Origin: Micropterix aruncella
Taxonomy: Eukaryota; Arthropoda; Insecta; Lepidoptera; Micropterigidae
Length of the DNA stretch: 64,000 nt
Reading direction: 5' to 3'
NCBI GenBank assembly: GCA_944548615.1
Contig: OX155961.1
Location: 12,710,239 to 12,774,238 of the forward strand
Shown piece by piece: positions 46,251 through 58,196 of this stretch; position 1 is the first letter of the stretch; every line of letters starts with the position of its first letter. Position numbers and translations under genes: made by a program. The notes under the pieces are model-generated. The model saw only the letters and a list, made by a program, of their open reading frames with translations, was not told the origin of the DNA and did no database searches.

Positions 46251-46350
46251 AAGCCTTGCTTCATCCCAGTATGTTCACTATGATGAAATATCATGTTCAC
46301 TATGATGAACACTATGATGTTCACTACGATGAAGCCTTGCTTCATCCCAG
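46251..46350. repeat. 19-bp direct repeats around a short ATGATG-rich spacer
   Basis: AAGCCTTGCTTCATCCCAG occurs exactly at 46251-46269 and 46332-46350. The 62-base spacer is built of CACTATGATG-type words. The right copy abuts family B at 46351. Confidence 0.85.
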
Positions 46351-46745
46351 AAGTTGTCGACCTGGCGTCATCTATCCATGAATCGATCCGTTAGCCACCC
46401 GATCCCGAGTGACGATGGCGGGCAAAGGGCGCCTCGCTCCGCGATATATTCAAACTGAATAACCGCTTACGTTAGATAGAGGCCTCGCAAGCAACGTCGA
46501 ACCCGTGACCAGACTGAAGGTCGGAGAAATCCGGCCAAAACTGGTAGTATGGGCGTGAGGTCGGCCCGCTGGTTTCACTTCCCAGTGCCTCGCGGCAAGG
46601 CGCTCGACTCTCAAAGGCCTGTTGCAGTAGTTAGGCATTAGACTGTGTTATCTCTAAGTCTCTGCGTTCAACCCATGGTTGAAAGAATGATCTAATATCG
46701 TTATAACTTCCAGGAGTGACGTGTTCGCCCGTCGTAGTTGAGAAC
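46351..46745 (-). repeat. Family B repeat, partial
   Basis: Reverse orientation: CCCGATCCCGAGTGACGATG, GTCGAACCCGTGACCAGAC, TGCCTCGCGGCAAGGCGC and TAATATCGTTATAACTTCC. It contains about 30 extra bases (46610-46650) not present in the copy at 38317. Confidence 0.8.
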
Positions 46746-46751
46746 TCCAAA

Positions 46752-46800
46752 GTTCCTTACTGGCGTATGGTTGCTGCAGTCGTACGCCAGTGAGGAACTG
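46752..46800. repeat. Short perfect-like hairpin
   Basis: Arms AGTTCCTTACTGGCGTA (46752-46768) and TACGCCAGTGAGGAACT (46784-46800) pair over 17 positions with one G-T wobble; the loop is 15 bases. Confidence 0.8.
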
Positions 46801-48365
46801 CTGAAGCATGACCAATGACCATTAAAAGTGTCTGCCATTTGACAACCATCACCACATACACATTAAGTAATATGAAACTGAAGTCACCATGGCCTCCGAC
46901 TATCTGTGTGGTATTGTAGGCAAACCGCAAAGAAATTACCGTTTCGCTTCGTTATATCGTTTGTCGGAAATAAACAGTAGGTTGAGCGGTCCGTGGAAGT
47001 GGTATCCCATCTATCCTGCCCTATTCTAAGGCTCTACAAATCAAGGGATCAAGAAGTAAGAGATTAGGGTTATCCGTCTGGCCCTTGAGAGTCTTTACAA
47101 AAACATTTAACGCTACCGACTACCTCAGGATATCAGATGGAAGACCCACTAAAGTAGCTACCGACCGCACCCAATACCTTCGTCCTGACAAGACAAGGTC
47201 GCGTTTCGGATGCTTACTTTATTTGACGCTCTGTTATCCGCATCACATATTTATAGGCCTATTTAGAGAGAGGCATCTCGCGTCGGTAGAATCAATCTAC
47301 CTCGCGCCCGCGCGCTGCCCACCGCCGCAGCCATATTTCTGAGGGTAATCAGCATAAAGTATTCACGATCGCACATTATCTTGATGAACAGCGTCTAGCA
47401 GCTGACTAGACTAGACCTCATTCACGACTCTACTCGCTATTCAACCGCCGCACTGAATCTTAATTAATGATTTAATCGTCGTCGAGAATAGCTAGAGCTA
47501 CTAGTATAACAATGAACTAAAACTTAAGTGGTAGGGGTATATCTTCTTCTGCGCTTAGAATGCAGCTATATTGTGGGTCTTTAAGATTCTTCTCCGAGAA
47601 TAGAAAATCAACTGAAGTCCACTAAAAACCATAAAGTGGCCATAATCACCGCCGACCTCCGATGGGAGATGGCACTTTAAGAAGAACAAGCCTAAAAATA
47701 GGATGTTCTAAATAAATTTTATATAATCAGTACAATGAAAAGTGGGTGCGCATTTACTTTTGAGCGGTACCGTATATACAAATGCAACTTACATGTGTAT
47801 ATTTGTTTAACACCTTTGTACAAAAGTGCGATCAGTGAAGGCTAATTTTATCCAAGTTTGTAAGCTTCTATGGGACTGAATTGAGAGCATGAGCTATTTA
47901 AATAGTCCAATCAGGTGTCATTTAAATAAAAAAATATGATAATGAGGAAAGAAAAAACCCGCCAAAATATCATTGCAAGATCTGCATAATATAGTGAGCG
48001 ACCCAAAGGCCAAAACGCTGTACGGTTTGGTACGTCCGTCAGCGGTGGAGGCAGTCCAATTTCGTGGTGTAATAATATAATCAATGTGGCCGGCGGGCAA
48101 AGCGGCGGAATTAAGGCTTTGAGAAAATACCGGCTTCGACTCAGGGTGCGGGCCGCCACATACGAGGCCAACAATAAAATTACGGATGCATGGAAAGCAC
48201 CGCAGAGGAATATTTCCTTGTACAAAGCCCGAGAAAGAAGCCAATTTTTGAACTTTGTAGACGTCACGCAATGTTATTGCCAACGCCTGCTTTTTTTAAT
48301 CGGTTCTCTTGTTCATTTTAATAAGTCCAAAATGCGGAATTCCGACGGTCAAACAGCCAATCGAA
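46801..48365. other. Gene-free stretch with opposing frames
   Basis: Frames of 118 and 121 codons on the minus strand (47911-48283) overlap a 96-codon plus frame (48086-48376). None has a recognisable motif. A host exon cannot be excluded, but nothing supports one. Confidence 0.35.
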
Positions 48366-48490
48366 ACAACAAGTAAATATAATGAAATGGATGAAAAACA
48401 CGACTGCCGTTACAGAAAGTGAACTATTGTAATTATAATAATTTTTATTACGGTTTTTTATCAAATATTACATTACATTACATTACATTT
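48366..48490 (+). repeat. Repeat F and (ATTAC)n
   Basis: GCCGTTACAGAAAGTGAACT as at 12220, then four ATTAC units at 48467-48487. Confidence 0.7.
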
Positions 48491-48719
48491 TCGTCGTGTC
48501 AAATTGACGGTTAAAGACCGCTCTTGGACGTGTCAAAATAATTGGGTTATGTAGTAAGTTTCGTTACTACTCTTTACTGAACATACATAGGTAGTCAAGA
48601 ATTAACTACTAGATTGCCAAACTATAAATATAAATAATCAAAATAAAAGCCTAATATTTGAAGTAGTTATTAATTCAAAAAGATATGTAGTAAAATTATT
48701 AATCATAATATTCAAATTG

Positions 48720-48800
48720 TCAGTAAAATGTTAAATCATCAAATCAAATCTAAAAGTACAGATATAAGACCATATAAAATAATCAGACAATAAGGCTATA
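48720..48800 (+). repeat. Interspersed repeat E
   Basis: AAAAGTACAGATATAAGACC and AATCAGACAATAAGGC correspond to 34290-34340. Confidence 0.65.
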
Positions 48801-49059
48801 CTTTTGTCAACACTCACTCGGAGATTTATATTAAAGACGCTGCTTACTCCTTCTATGAAAGCAAGGAGTCGCGGCACGTACCCTATGACACTAGGGAGGA
48901 CAAAACGATTGTAACAATACGCACTTCAACACACTTCTAAATCTGTTTAAGCGTTTAAAAGTTATGGTGGAATAAAGAAACGGAAAATATACATAAATGA
49001 ATATGTGGCTAATAAATGAAGGCCGTGAAAAGAGCCACAAATTATTTGACTATCTCGTA

Positions 49060-49485
49060 TGATTTTTATTTTTATTCTTATTTTATTTTTATTTGTTTAT
49101 TTTACTGAGTAGGTATCTATCTATCTATTTACTATTATTATAATTTCGATTTTTATTTATTTACTCTATAATTTTGTGATTATAATTTGAAATACTCCTT
49201 GATGATATTTTAATTTATTTTTTTAACATGTTTAATTTTTAAGTTTAGTTGTTAATTTTTTTACTTTTTTTTGTGTGCACAGGTAAAATATTTCCTGGTA
49301 CACCTGCCTTAGTACAGGCCTAGGCCTAGTTAGGCGGTGTTGACGCAGTGACCAAGATACTGCAGTGTGCTCTATTTTTCGCTACTGGTCCAAACACATT
49401 TCTATTTTTTTTGTAATGCTGCAGTAAATTATATTTTCTGCTTTACCTTTAATAAATAAATAAATAAATAAAATAAATAAAATCC
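49060..49485 (+). mobile_element. LINE-type 3' UTR with (TAAA)n tail
   Basis: Non-coding; carries CCTAGGCCTAGTTAGGCGG (49318-49336) and ends in ATAAATAAATAAATAAAATA (49450-49482). The word GGCCTAGTTAGG and the tail are shared with 55346-55690. Coding sequence is absent. Confidence 0.55.
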
Positions 49486-50085
49486 TGAACACATAATACT
49501 CCTTTTGGGCATTCGGGTAAAAAAACCGGATTTTCTTAGTTCTATTGACTTTCTTGACTTTTTTAATATTTATTTTTTCTATCATTGACTAATATATCAT
49601 TGTGAATTTCGACTTTGACTACTGGCGATGGACTATTAATATTATTAATAATTTTATACTATTTGTAATGTTTTTATTACTGTTCATATGATAATTTGTA
49701 AAATTATAGAATAATTCTGTTTGATAATGCGTCCATACGATTGTTTGCAAAAGTATCATAGAATTTTTATTTAAAAAAATAAATCTGCTCTCGAATGTTT
49801 AACTCTCATATTGAAATAGGTACCTTATAATATAGGTATACATATACATACTTTCTTAATTTGTAATTATCGTCAATTTCGATTTCACCAAGTGCAGGAA
49901 TTTATTATTAAATGATTTATAAAATAGCGGTGGAACAAGAAATAAAATTAGGTTGTAGATTTTATTGTATCGTAATTGGGAAATGTGATACAAAAAGTAC
50001 ACTTATGAAGCTCGATGTTCCTCAGCGATGTTAGGCCCGTTTTTATTGTACTTACGCAATACAAAATGAATCAAACATAGTTTAA
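49486..50085. other. AT-rich gap
   Basis: Nothing recognised. Confidence 0.45.
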
Positions 50086-50116
50086 TATGTCTGATTCTTT
50101 ACATGAATCAGACATA
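50086..50116. repeat. Perfect 12-bp hairpin
   Basis: TATGTCTGATTC, a 7-base loop, then GAATCAGACATA. Confidence 0.85.
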
Positions 50117-50287
50117 ATGAAAAAACATAAACAAAAGAACAATAAATACCAATCGAAGAAGGTTCGGCAATGTTTTCCGAATGAACGATAATCGCTTGCC
50201 ACGTAAACTTCTTTAGCGAGACCGCCCAACAGAATGGAGAATTCAGCGTTCGGCACCGAAGAAAACCTGGTAAAATAATATCGGACG

Positions 50288-50534
50288 ACACCCCTCAAAT
50301 GTGAGGCGTCCCTTAAGGGATGCCTTGGCAAAATGTATACAAAATGTATATAAATTTATATAAATATAAATATAAATGTAAATGTGCGCCGCTTTATAGT
50401 AATCCGCTCTATAGTAATGCTATAGCTCTATAGTAAACCCCGCTCTATGTAAATGTAAATGTAAATGTAAATATAAATTTATATACATTTTGCCGTAGGC
50501 AACCCGAGCTAATCGCCATTCATTTGAGGGGTTA
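50288..50534. mobile_element. MITE-like element with nested inverted repeats
   Basis: Outer arms CCCCTCAAATG (50290) and CATTTGAGGGG (50521). Inner arms GCCTTGGCAAAATGTATA and TATATACATTTTGCCGTAGG frame an AT-rich, CTCTATAGTAA-repeating centre. I could not settle a target duplication. Confidence 0.55.
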
Positions 50535-52040
50535 AAGAATCAAATATTTTCGGTTATCGAAGCTCGGAGACGTCATCGTCGCCAAAAATGAAAACGAAGT
50601 ACGAGATCCACCGGCACCGACAGCAGCGTATTGGCTGCGAGGGCGACCCTCTAGGCTCACATACTTAATAAGCCGCCAGATTTCGCGATGTGGCTTTGGT
50701 ACCTTGTGGTCTGAGGGTCGCGGCGCGAAGTGGCGTGTATATTCTAAAAATAGATCATTTTGTTGAGCGTTTAATTTGCGTGTTTGTGTGCTTACATCGT
50801 CGAGCCATGGGAGGGTGGTGGAGGGGAAAGGGGGAATCGGGTAGAAGATAGGGATCAGTTTTGAAAATGAATGTATCGTCTACATATTCCTCTTCTTTTT
50901 AAGGACATTTTCACGTTAAAAGCATACGACTCGTCGTATTCGCTTTCTGTTTTGGTTGTTTGCTTGCTTGTTGGCGTGATTTTCAATTCTTGATTATGCG
51001 CAAACTAATCAGATAAGAAAGTTACATATGAAAGATATATGAACGTTTATGTGTATACATACTTTCCATCATAAACTTTTCATCTATCGTATCTGTATTC
51101 ATGCTTGCGGACTCGTTTACGCGTAATCATGAATTGAAAATATCAAAACGCTTGCATTTGCCAAGTTTGACAACGTGAATAAAGGCAATTATACATTTTC
51201 ACGCCAAGGCCAGCGCCGTGGTGATAGCGAATATCAGTCAATAAAAGCTATAAATTAGAAAATATCCATATTGACAGCTGACTTGTAGCCCTTATTGAAT
51301 AAATTTGTCTTTAGCGAATGTGGTAGTGATTTTAGCAGCATTGATTATTTTCCCAGAGCAGCATTCAATTATGATTCCCCGTTTTAAGTATCATGGCTGC
51401 TGCGCTTATAAAAAAAATGTCGGTTTGTTTTTGTTAAAATTTTGTCTATTATTTTTCTGTAATTATTGACTGAAAATAAAACCTGTCAATATTTTTACGT
51501 ACACTGAAAATTATGATACAAACTTTTAATATCCATAAGTGGATAAATAAATACTCATGGACTGCAAGTCTATAATTAAAATCAAATGCACTCCCTGCAG
51601 ACGCGAAGAATCGCGGAGCTTGTTCCAAGAAATAAATAAGAAAAAAATACAATCGCCAAGGAATTAGCGGCGTCGAATCGAGAATTGAGAAGTACAAATA
51701 AAGCCAACGCAGCGACCGTTTTATTGGTGCGCGTCATGAATGGGTCGCAGCGGGGAGTAACCGCCGCGGCTGGTAATAAATTCAGCGGTTCTTACCGCGG
51801 ACGGAACGACAGGCGTGATAAAAAGAAATTAAAGATGGTACATGGACGGACCGCGGGCTCTCTCATTCATATGAATTTCAACGGTATTTACCGCACACCG
51901 CTCAAAGATACCGCTGCGGGAATGAATGAAACGCGAGCGGCAGTGGACGCGGGAAAGGCTCCTGTCGTGGAAACGTCCTAGCGAGAAGAAACGAAAGAGT
52001 ATAGTTTGTACACACACATACCTACAGTTGAAGTTCGTCT
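50535..52040. other. Gene-free stretch
   Basis: A 98-codon plus frame at 51685-51981 crosses a GC-richer patch but shows no known domain; low-confidence noise. The rest is AT-rich. Confidence 0.4.
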
Positions 52041-52266
52041 GGGAGCTAATGGGCCCTTTCTGAGTTGGCCATGAAGACCCATTCTGTTCAGGGTTGGTCA
52101 CACTCACGGGTCAACACCCTTCCGGCGGCCTCCACGCATGAAGTGCGAGCCCGGACAGGACTCTGGCCTTAGTGCTAGTTTCCCCTAGGAATCAACCTTC
52201 TGGCGCTCCTGGACTGTCTGCGCACCGTGCGGCCTAAGCCAATCGATTGTGCACTCTGACTAACAG
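52041..52266 (-). repeat. Family B repeat, distal part (interrupted copy)
   Basis: GGGAGCTAATGGGCCCTTTC to GTGCACTCTGACTAACAG. The continuation of the same repeat appears at 52878-53000, so the sequence between is an insertion. Confidence 0.88.
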
Positions 52267-52877
52267 GTTAAGAGTTTCAAGGCGATAGGTGAGGGCAGCA
52301 AACCCCGCCCACCGCCCGGGCAGTTATAACGACGAGGGTCGTCTTGTCCGCCCGGGATGTCGTGCTACGACAACCCTGCGCGTACCAGAAGGGTAGAACG
52401 CGCAGGGGGTGAAATAGGGTAAACCACCCCCCCCCCCCCGTACCGCCCCGAGAACACATTTATTTATAATAAAAGGTATTTACAAAAGAAAATTTACAAA
52501 AATAATACTAAATTTACCATATTCACAAAAAAAAAAAACAACAAATATCATAAATTTAGGGCCGGTAAGCGGGGTAGAGGACGCTCTAGAAACGATGATG
52601 GTGGAGGCGCACGGTCCGTGGGCAGGTCTCGGAGCAGCCATGGGGGGGAGGAATCCCTGGATCCTGCAAAGAACGAAACGCCCCTCGGGGCGGTAAAGAG
52701 ACGGACACAAAGACGGGCACTTCGGGCTGGAAGTAGCCGCCGAATCACGCCACCAAGGAAGAGGGTACCCCCTGGGGGGTATCCCGAGGCCTCATGCTCT
52801 CCCAAGAAGCCACCCAGTGCTCCACAAACTCGCCAAACGACTGGAAGCAGCTCCTACAACTGACCAGATCCGGGTAC
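52267..52877 (-). mobile_element. 5'-truncated LINE tail inserted in family B
   Basis: The minus strand begins with PDLVSCRSCFQSFGEFVEHW and continues VASWESMRPRDTPQ to a TGA (52745-52747). A 480-base 3' UTR follows, with an AATAAA near 52470 and a C/G homopolymer (13 C on the plus strand at 52427-52439). Only a CAG overlap is seen at the target, so there is little or no duplication, compatible with R1-group LINEs. The clade is an inference. Confidence 0.7.
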
Positions 52878-53000
52878 CAGTCGGGGGAGTCTGGAAGCAG
52901 TACTGTTTCCTATAGAGCGGGGTGGTTGCGGACCTTACGGCGACTGCTCTTGAAACGACTCTCGGCTACCCGATCCTGGGTTAACAGCCGGGCATGATGG
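52878..53000 (-). repeat. Family B repeat, continuation
   Basis: CAGTCGGGGGAGTCTGGAAG, TTTCCTATAGAGCGGGGTGG and ACCCGATCCTGGGTTAACAG continue the copy at 52041-52266; truncated at 53000. Confidence 0.88.
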
Positions 53001-54681
53001 CGCGTACCTATACCACCTGAAAACTTACATATATGGCTAATTTTATCTCAATTTAACACTAATGATCATGGAATAAATAATTTTGATAAGGATTCATATT
53101 CTATTGTTAATGTCTCCAACTAAACATTGCCTAATTCTTTTTCTCATTTTTTTAAAGACATAAAAGCAGTTATTGTAACTTAAGGGGTTATACGCAGTTA
53201 AACAAGCAAAAAAATCGGTTTTTTTTTAAAAATACATGAAGTATTAATAAATGCAGTGGTGACATTAAAATTTATTTTCCCATTTTAATTTTTTTTTCAA
53301 AATATTGATTTACACTGCTCCTGTAGACGGTCTCCTGGAGGTCCTTCAAAAAAAGGTGTCTGGCGATGACCAAGATATCTCCGGTTTGGATTATATGAAA
53401 TTTAAAAAACCAGAAGAGTCTGTTGGTGGAAAGATAAATCTAGGTATTGATCGAAGGAATAGACGAAATTTAGATTTTTGACCAAATAGCAGCTTCAAAA
53501 AGAAAAAATAGTCTGATTTTCAACCAAAAATAGAAATAATTATCGTAAATCGTATCCCTCAGATCAATTCCTGAAAAATATATCTGAGAAGGTTGAATTA
53601 AAATTTCAGACCGGTCGGTTTAGCTGTTTTTGAGAAATCACGCTCACTGACTTTTAAAACACCGTTTTGAGAAAAACGCATTAAAAGTTTCAAAAGACCT
53701 TAACATATTCTTATTTTTCAGTCATCTAAGCCGGGGCTATAAGATAAACCCTCTGCATCATCACCAGCTTCTAATATTCCGAGTTGTTCTTGTCTGCGAA
53801 ACATTCTTCCCTCGCGCCTGCTCCCATGCGCTTTTAAGTCAGAGATCGTGACGCGCTCTGCATCCTCCTTTTCGGCATAGTTTTGGATTTAAAACATTTT
53901 TCCTCTCTTTTGACCTTGATTTTTGCACCTTATCAGATGCTCTTCGTTTTTTACTACACTTGAGAGAAAATTTGAAACGTAAAACTCCGAATAGGATGTA
54001 TAAACTGAACGCACAACATGTTTCAGAGATGTTTGTGGCAGAGATGTTTCAATTGACAAAATTCTCTTGTTTGGTATAAGAAACGACTACATTTAGCTCT
54101 CTGGTATAAAATAGATCTACAAATAGACCTATGCGAATACAATGGAAAGGGTCTACTCAGGTATATATTTTGGGGCATAAAAAGAGCTGCTACTCTGATC
54201 TTTACGACGTCTACTTTGTAACGTTCCAAATGTCCTTACAAATATGCTTGTATCTCCAAGAATATTTGCTGAATGGATTTGAAAATTTTAAAGAATACAC
54301 TCAAATATATCTAAATTTCGAAAATGCAATAAAAAATAAAACAATGTTTTGAAATTTCTAACTGCATATGTATGTATAAAAGTTTGATAGGTATATGCTG
54401 TCGCGGACTTTTTAATAGATCTCTGTAAGGCTGTCGTTTTCGATATACATTGTTTTTACACATATCAAACCGTTTCCTCAGCGCAAATCAACTCATTTTC
54501 CAGCTCATTTTCCTTCGACTATAAATAATAAATACAAACGGAGCTGCCATGGAATTCACCGACCGGAGTCGGGCCCATCATAATACTAATTTTTTTTTAC
54601 ACTTCTTGGGGGTGAGCAGTGGATTCCGGACTTACGAACCGGCTGTGGTAGGTTTAGGACAGCTGTCTTGCCACATGTGAG
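53001..54681. other. Gene-free AT-rich stretch
   Basis: A TTAAGGGGTTATACGCAG word at 53180 might be a transposon end, but no partner was found. No gene recognised. Confidence 0.4.
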
Positions 54682-55128
54682 CGTTCACCTTACCACCCAT
54701 TCACTCCCCCTTCGAAGCCATAGAATTTGAGATGCGCAAATCGCAGTTTTAGATAATTTTTCTAAGAAAGAGTTGATTATTTTTCTGGAAAGGCCAAGAT
54801 CTTTAAAGAGGTGAAATAGAGATTTAGCTGGCAGGCCACGACCGCCAACTTCCACCGCGTGAAGGTGAACAGTGAAGCCGTTCCGGGTTACGGCATTTGC
54901 AAGATCATGGTATTTATTTAATTTGTACTCGTGGTCTTTTGGGATATTTGATTCCCATGGAACAGTTAATTCTACAATAAGAGCCACCTTCCGAGATAGA
55001 GAGTAAAGGGTTATATCTGGACGGAGGGCTGTGCATCCGAGACTTTCAGGGAATTTATACTGCTTAGAGACCGAATCAACCTCCAGAATCCAATCTGTAG
55101 CTTTCTCGATTATTGAGAAAGGTTTTGT
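54682..55128 (-). pseudogene. Retroelement-type nuclease C-terminal fragment (RPD...ELTVPWE)
   Basis: The minus-strand frame is open from about 55128 to the stop at 54685-54687, about 147 residues: SIIEKATDWILEVD, ALRPDITLYS, KVALIVELTVPWESNIPKDH, EYKLNKYHDLANAV and HLHAVEVGGRGLPAKSL. The RPDI...x(12-15)...ELTVPWE...K spacing looks like a PD-(D/E)XK nuclease fold. I recall this protein family as abundant in cnidarian, fish and insect genomes next to reverse transcriptases. Its likely role is as a retroelement endonuclease or DNA-binding tail, which is inference. No upstream reverse transcriptase remains, because an RTE-like repeat begins at 55140. Confidence 0.65.
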
Positions 55129-55139
55129 AGTTTATTATA

Positions 55140-55345
55140 TATATATATTTACAATTATCCTGATTTCGTATTGAGACTTAAAACTTATCCCATTAAAATA
55201 TAGCCTATAGTACCTTTGGTAATATAGCTTTCCATTAGTGAAAGAGCACTCCATTTTTGAAATCGGATGAGTAGTTTCGGAGATTACCTCCTACATACAA
55301 ACTTACAAATTTTACTTCTTTATAAAGATTCTCTATAAGAAAATT
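55140..55345 (+). repeat. RTE/SINE-like repeat of the ATATAGCCTAT type
   Basis: AAATATAGCCTATAGTACC, ATAGCTTTCCATTAGTGAAA, ATCGGATGAGTAGTTTCGGA and TTTACTTCTTTATAAAGA follow the layout of a common insect repeat that ends near TTTATAATATTAGTATAG; here the end is altered. Confidence 0.65.
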
Positions 55346-55690
55346 TTACTTCTTTGTAAAAATATTTTTTTTTCGAGAAGCAACAGGTAATTTAATTTAA
55401 TTATATAATTTAATCAAGTATTTAGTCATTTTTAATATTGTTTTGCAATTCCATTTTTGTGCATAGCACAATTTGTGCAAGCACATTAAAAAATAAATGT
55501 TTACCTTAGAACAGGTCCCGGCCTAGTTAGGTGACGTTGCCACTAGACTATGCATTGTATTCTTTTTTCTGCTTTTGATTCAATTTTGAAAGTATTTCTA
55601 TGCTGAAATAATGCTGAAATTGTTTACTTTTTTAATATTTGCAATACTTATATAAATAAAAAATTATAAATAAATAAATAAAGATAGAGC
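55346..55690 (+). mobile_element. LINE-type 3' UTR with (AAAT)n tail
   Basis: GGCCTAGTTAGGTGACGTTG at 55521 and a terminal AAATAAATAAATAAAG (55666-55682); sister of 49060-49485. Confidence 0.55.
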
Positions 55691-57377
55691 ACGCCTAAAT
55701 CAATATATTGGCCATAGAAATCTGTATAAAACAATCTGCAAAACTTCAACATAAATTGAAATCAAATTCATAGCAGCAAGTTTAAAATAAAATATTTTGT
55801 AAATAAAAACCTACATACAATCCAGAGCGTCTTATTTTAGACATTGGCTAATAAAGCAATCAGCTCTCCTTCTACAGGAATAAAATGCCGGCGGGCAGCT
55901 GAGACATAAATTAGCAATTTCCCATTATATTTTTCCAGGGACGACGACATTATTGCAATGTTTACAAAACAGGGGATAAAAATGGTTCTGTTAAAAGTTA
56001 TTTATACGACTCGTGCCCTCGCTGCCGAGCGAAAATGGTAAAGGACGCGGGGTCTATAGGCGCCAAAAGCGATTATGCCAGCAGTCAATGGGAGTATTTC
56101 CATGAAACCAAAAAATCAACATTTTATACTTTAATTTTGCACGCTATTTTGCTGTGTCACCGAAAGATTTATATAATCATCGAAATGATAAATTAATATC
56201 TTTCTTTCTTCAACATAGACAACATACCGGGTTGTTAAACAATTTTACATAACACACAGGGGAAGAATGAGCCCAGTCACATTTTTTGGTGAAATGTGTT
56301 AATGATGCAGTTTTGTAGAGAATTTTACGTACTATCTAATGGAGAAATTGACGACGTCATTAAGGCAACGTGATACCTGGGAACGACCATATCTGAAGAA
56401 TTTTAGTTTTATGAGTTTTTTGAGAAATATAAGCATTAATTAAAAAAAGTTTCTAAGTGAATCCCTCAATAAGGAACCAATTTAAAATTTGGACTCAATA
56501 AAGTTGCTCACTACCTTGGACATCAAGGCTTTCAACTGACTTCGAAAACTTTCAGGCGCGATTACTTCTACAATATAAGCGGTGAGTGTGTTTTATTATA
56601 ACTTCATTATATTGAGTGGTTAATTCTCTAGGGCAGCACTTAGCCATTTTTTTTATTTAGGCCCTAAATTAATTACAATTAATTAAAAGGTGAGAGCGCC
56701 CTGAGAGTTACGCTAAATATGATTTGCCATTAACATCCTTATACCACCACTGCGTAAAGATAGTTATTCTGTGCTAGCGCTGCGATAAAATGTTTAGTAT
56801 GCGCCTCGGCGCAAGCGGACGTAGAATCTGCGCTTGACGCTTCGTCAACGCTGGATTTATATTGATCAAACCCTACAAAATTGACCCCACCTATTTTTTC
56901 GCGTGTCCGCCCATTTCGGATATTTTTCAGAGGTCTCATGTCGCCTTAAACAGCTCAGTATGACGCAATCATCGTGGAAAAAAATCCTTACAGGGGAATA
57001 ACTGAATTAGTTCAGATATATTCCAGGTAAATATTGTAGATTAGATTAGATAAAGTATGTAGCTAGTATAATCTGTATTATACAAAGTACAATCATACCC
57101 AGTTCAAAGCCTTGTCAGAGAAAATGACATTTTCTTATTACCGCTTGAAACGTTTCAACCGCTCTCCTGAGAAATTTACTTATTGTGACTGAGCTCGTAC
57201 TTTTCCTGTACCCTTTATACGTGATCGTAACAATAAACGTAAGGCTGTTTACTTGTATTCAAAGTTTTACAATGTTTAGCAATTTTAACTGAATTAAATT
57301 AATTTAAATTATCTAAACTAGGAGGATTGGGAGGAATAGGGATAGAAGGGGAATGGTTTGCATTTTATACATACATA
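55691..57377. other. Gene-free stretch
   Basis: AT-rich, with a patch near 56740-56940 that has a 66-codon minus frame and no motif. Confidence 0.4.
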
Positions 57378-57454
57378 CATATAGGCAGTGGCGGATCCAG
57401 GATTTATATTTGGGGGGGGCTGAGGGTCGGTCTCGCTAATAGCTACATCAGTAA

Positions 57455-58196
57455 ACTAGCTGACCCGTGCCCACTTAGTTGGGCGGTAAACCTTTTTACT
57501 TGTGATGAAATTTTGAGTGTGGTTTTGTTAGTACTGATTCCTAAGATTTATTTCCTGACTACCAAAGGAAGGGTTATATTTTTACTGCATATGTATGTAT
57601 GTATTTGCATGCCAATTTGACTATATACCGATATTTCTGAGTGTCTTCTTGTGAGTTTCTTATTTGTGAGTGTCTTATCTCTTCAACCATTTATGCAGTA
57701 AAAGTGAAATTATATACAGTAGAAGGGAAAAGTCTTTTGTTTTAAATACTTTAGACGATAAATTTCCTTATTTTGATAATAATTCATAATCGTTGATAAT
57801 ATGACCAATAAACATGACCTAACGATTTAAATTAATTTTTTAATTTTAAATACTACTTTTTGTGACTTAAATATAAAAGTTAGACATATGCTGTCGCTGA
57901 CTTTTTTGTAGGCATTATCAAGCTCTACAACTTTTCTCTAGAATTTAATCATATATCTCTCATCGTTAAGGCAGCGTTAGTCAGAAACGTTTTCGTTCGA
58001 CCGTTTTTTTCGACTTACTTTGGAAATCTGACTACCACGAAAAAGTCTTTTCATTTTTCGGATTAATATATAGCCTATAAAACTCAACAATAATGTGGCT
58101 TTCTATTGGTAAAAGAATTTTCAAAATCGGTTTAGTAGATCCAGAGATTACTTCCTACAACGTCACAAACTTTACCTCTTTATAATATTAGTATAG
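57455..58196 (+). repeat. RTE/SINE-like repeat nested in the hAT element
   Basis: Starts ACTAGCTGACCCGTGCCC and ends TATAATATTAGTATAG, the classic end words of a repeat widespread in insects. The AATATATAGCCTATAAAAC and ATCGGTTTAGTAGATCC words lie in between. It contains about 400 bases of extra sequence that is duplicated downstream. Confidence 0.7.

Noticed and set aside
47911..48376. Opposing frames of 118, 121 and 96 codons
   Set aside because: Three overlapping frames on two strands with no known domain; typical of chance openness.
51685..51981. 98-codon basic frame
   Set aside because: Considered as a small host gene; nothing beyond the frame supports it.
53180..53720. DNA transposon starting TTAAGGGGTTATA
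   Set aside because: I found no matching inverted end or duplication.
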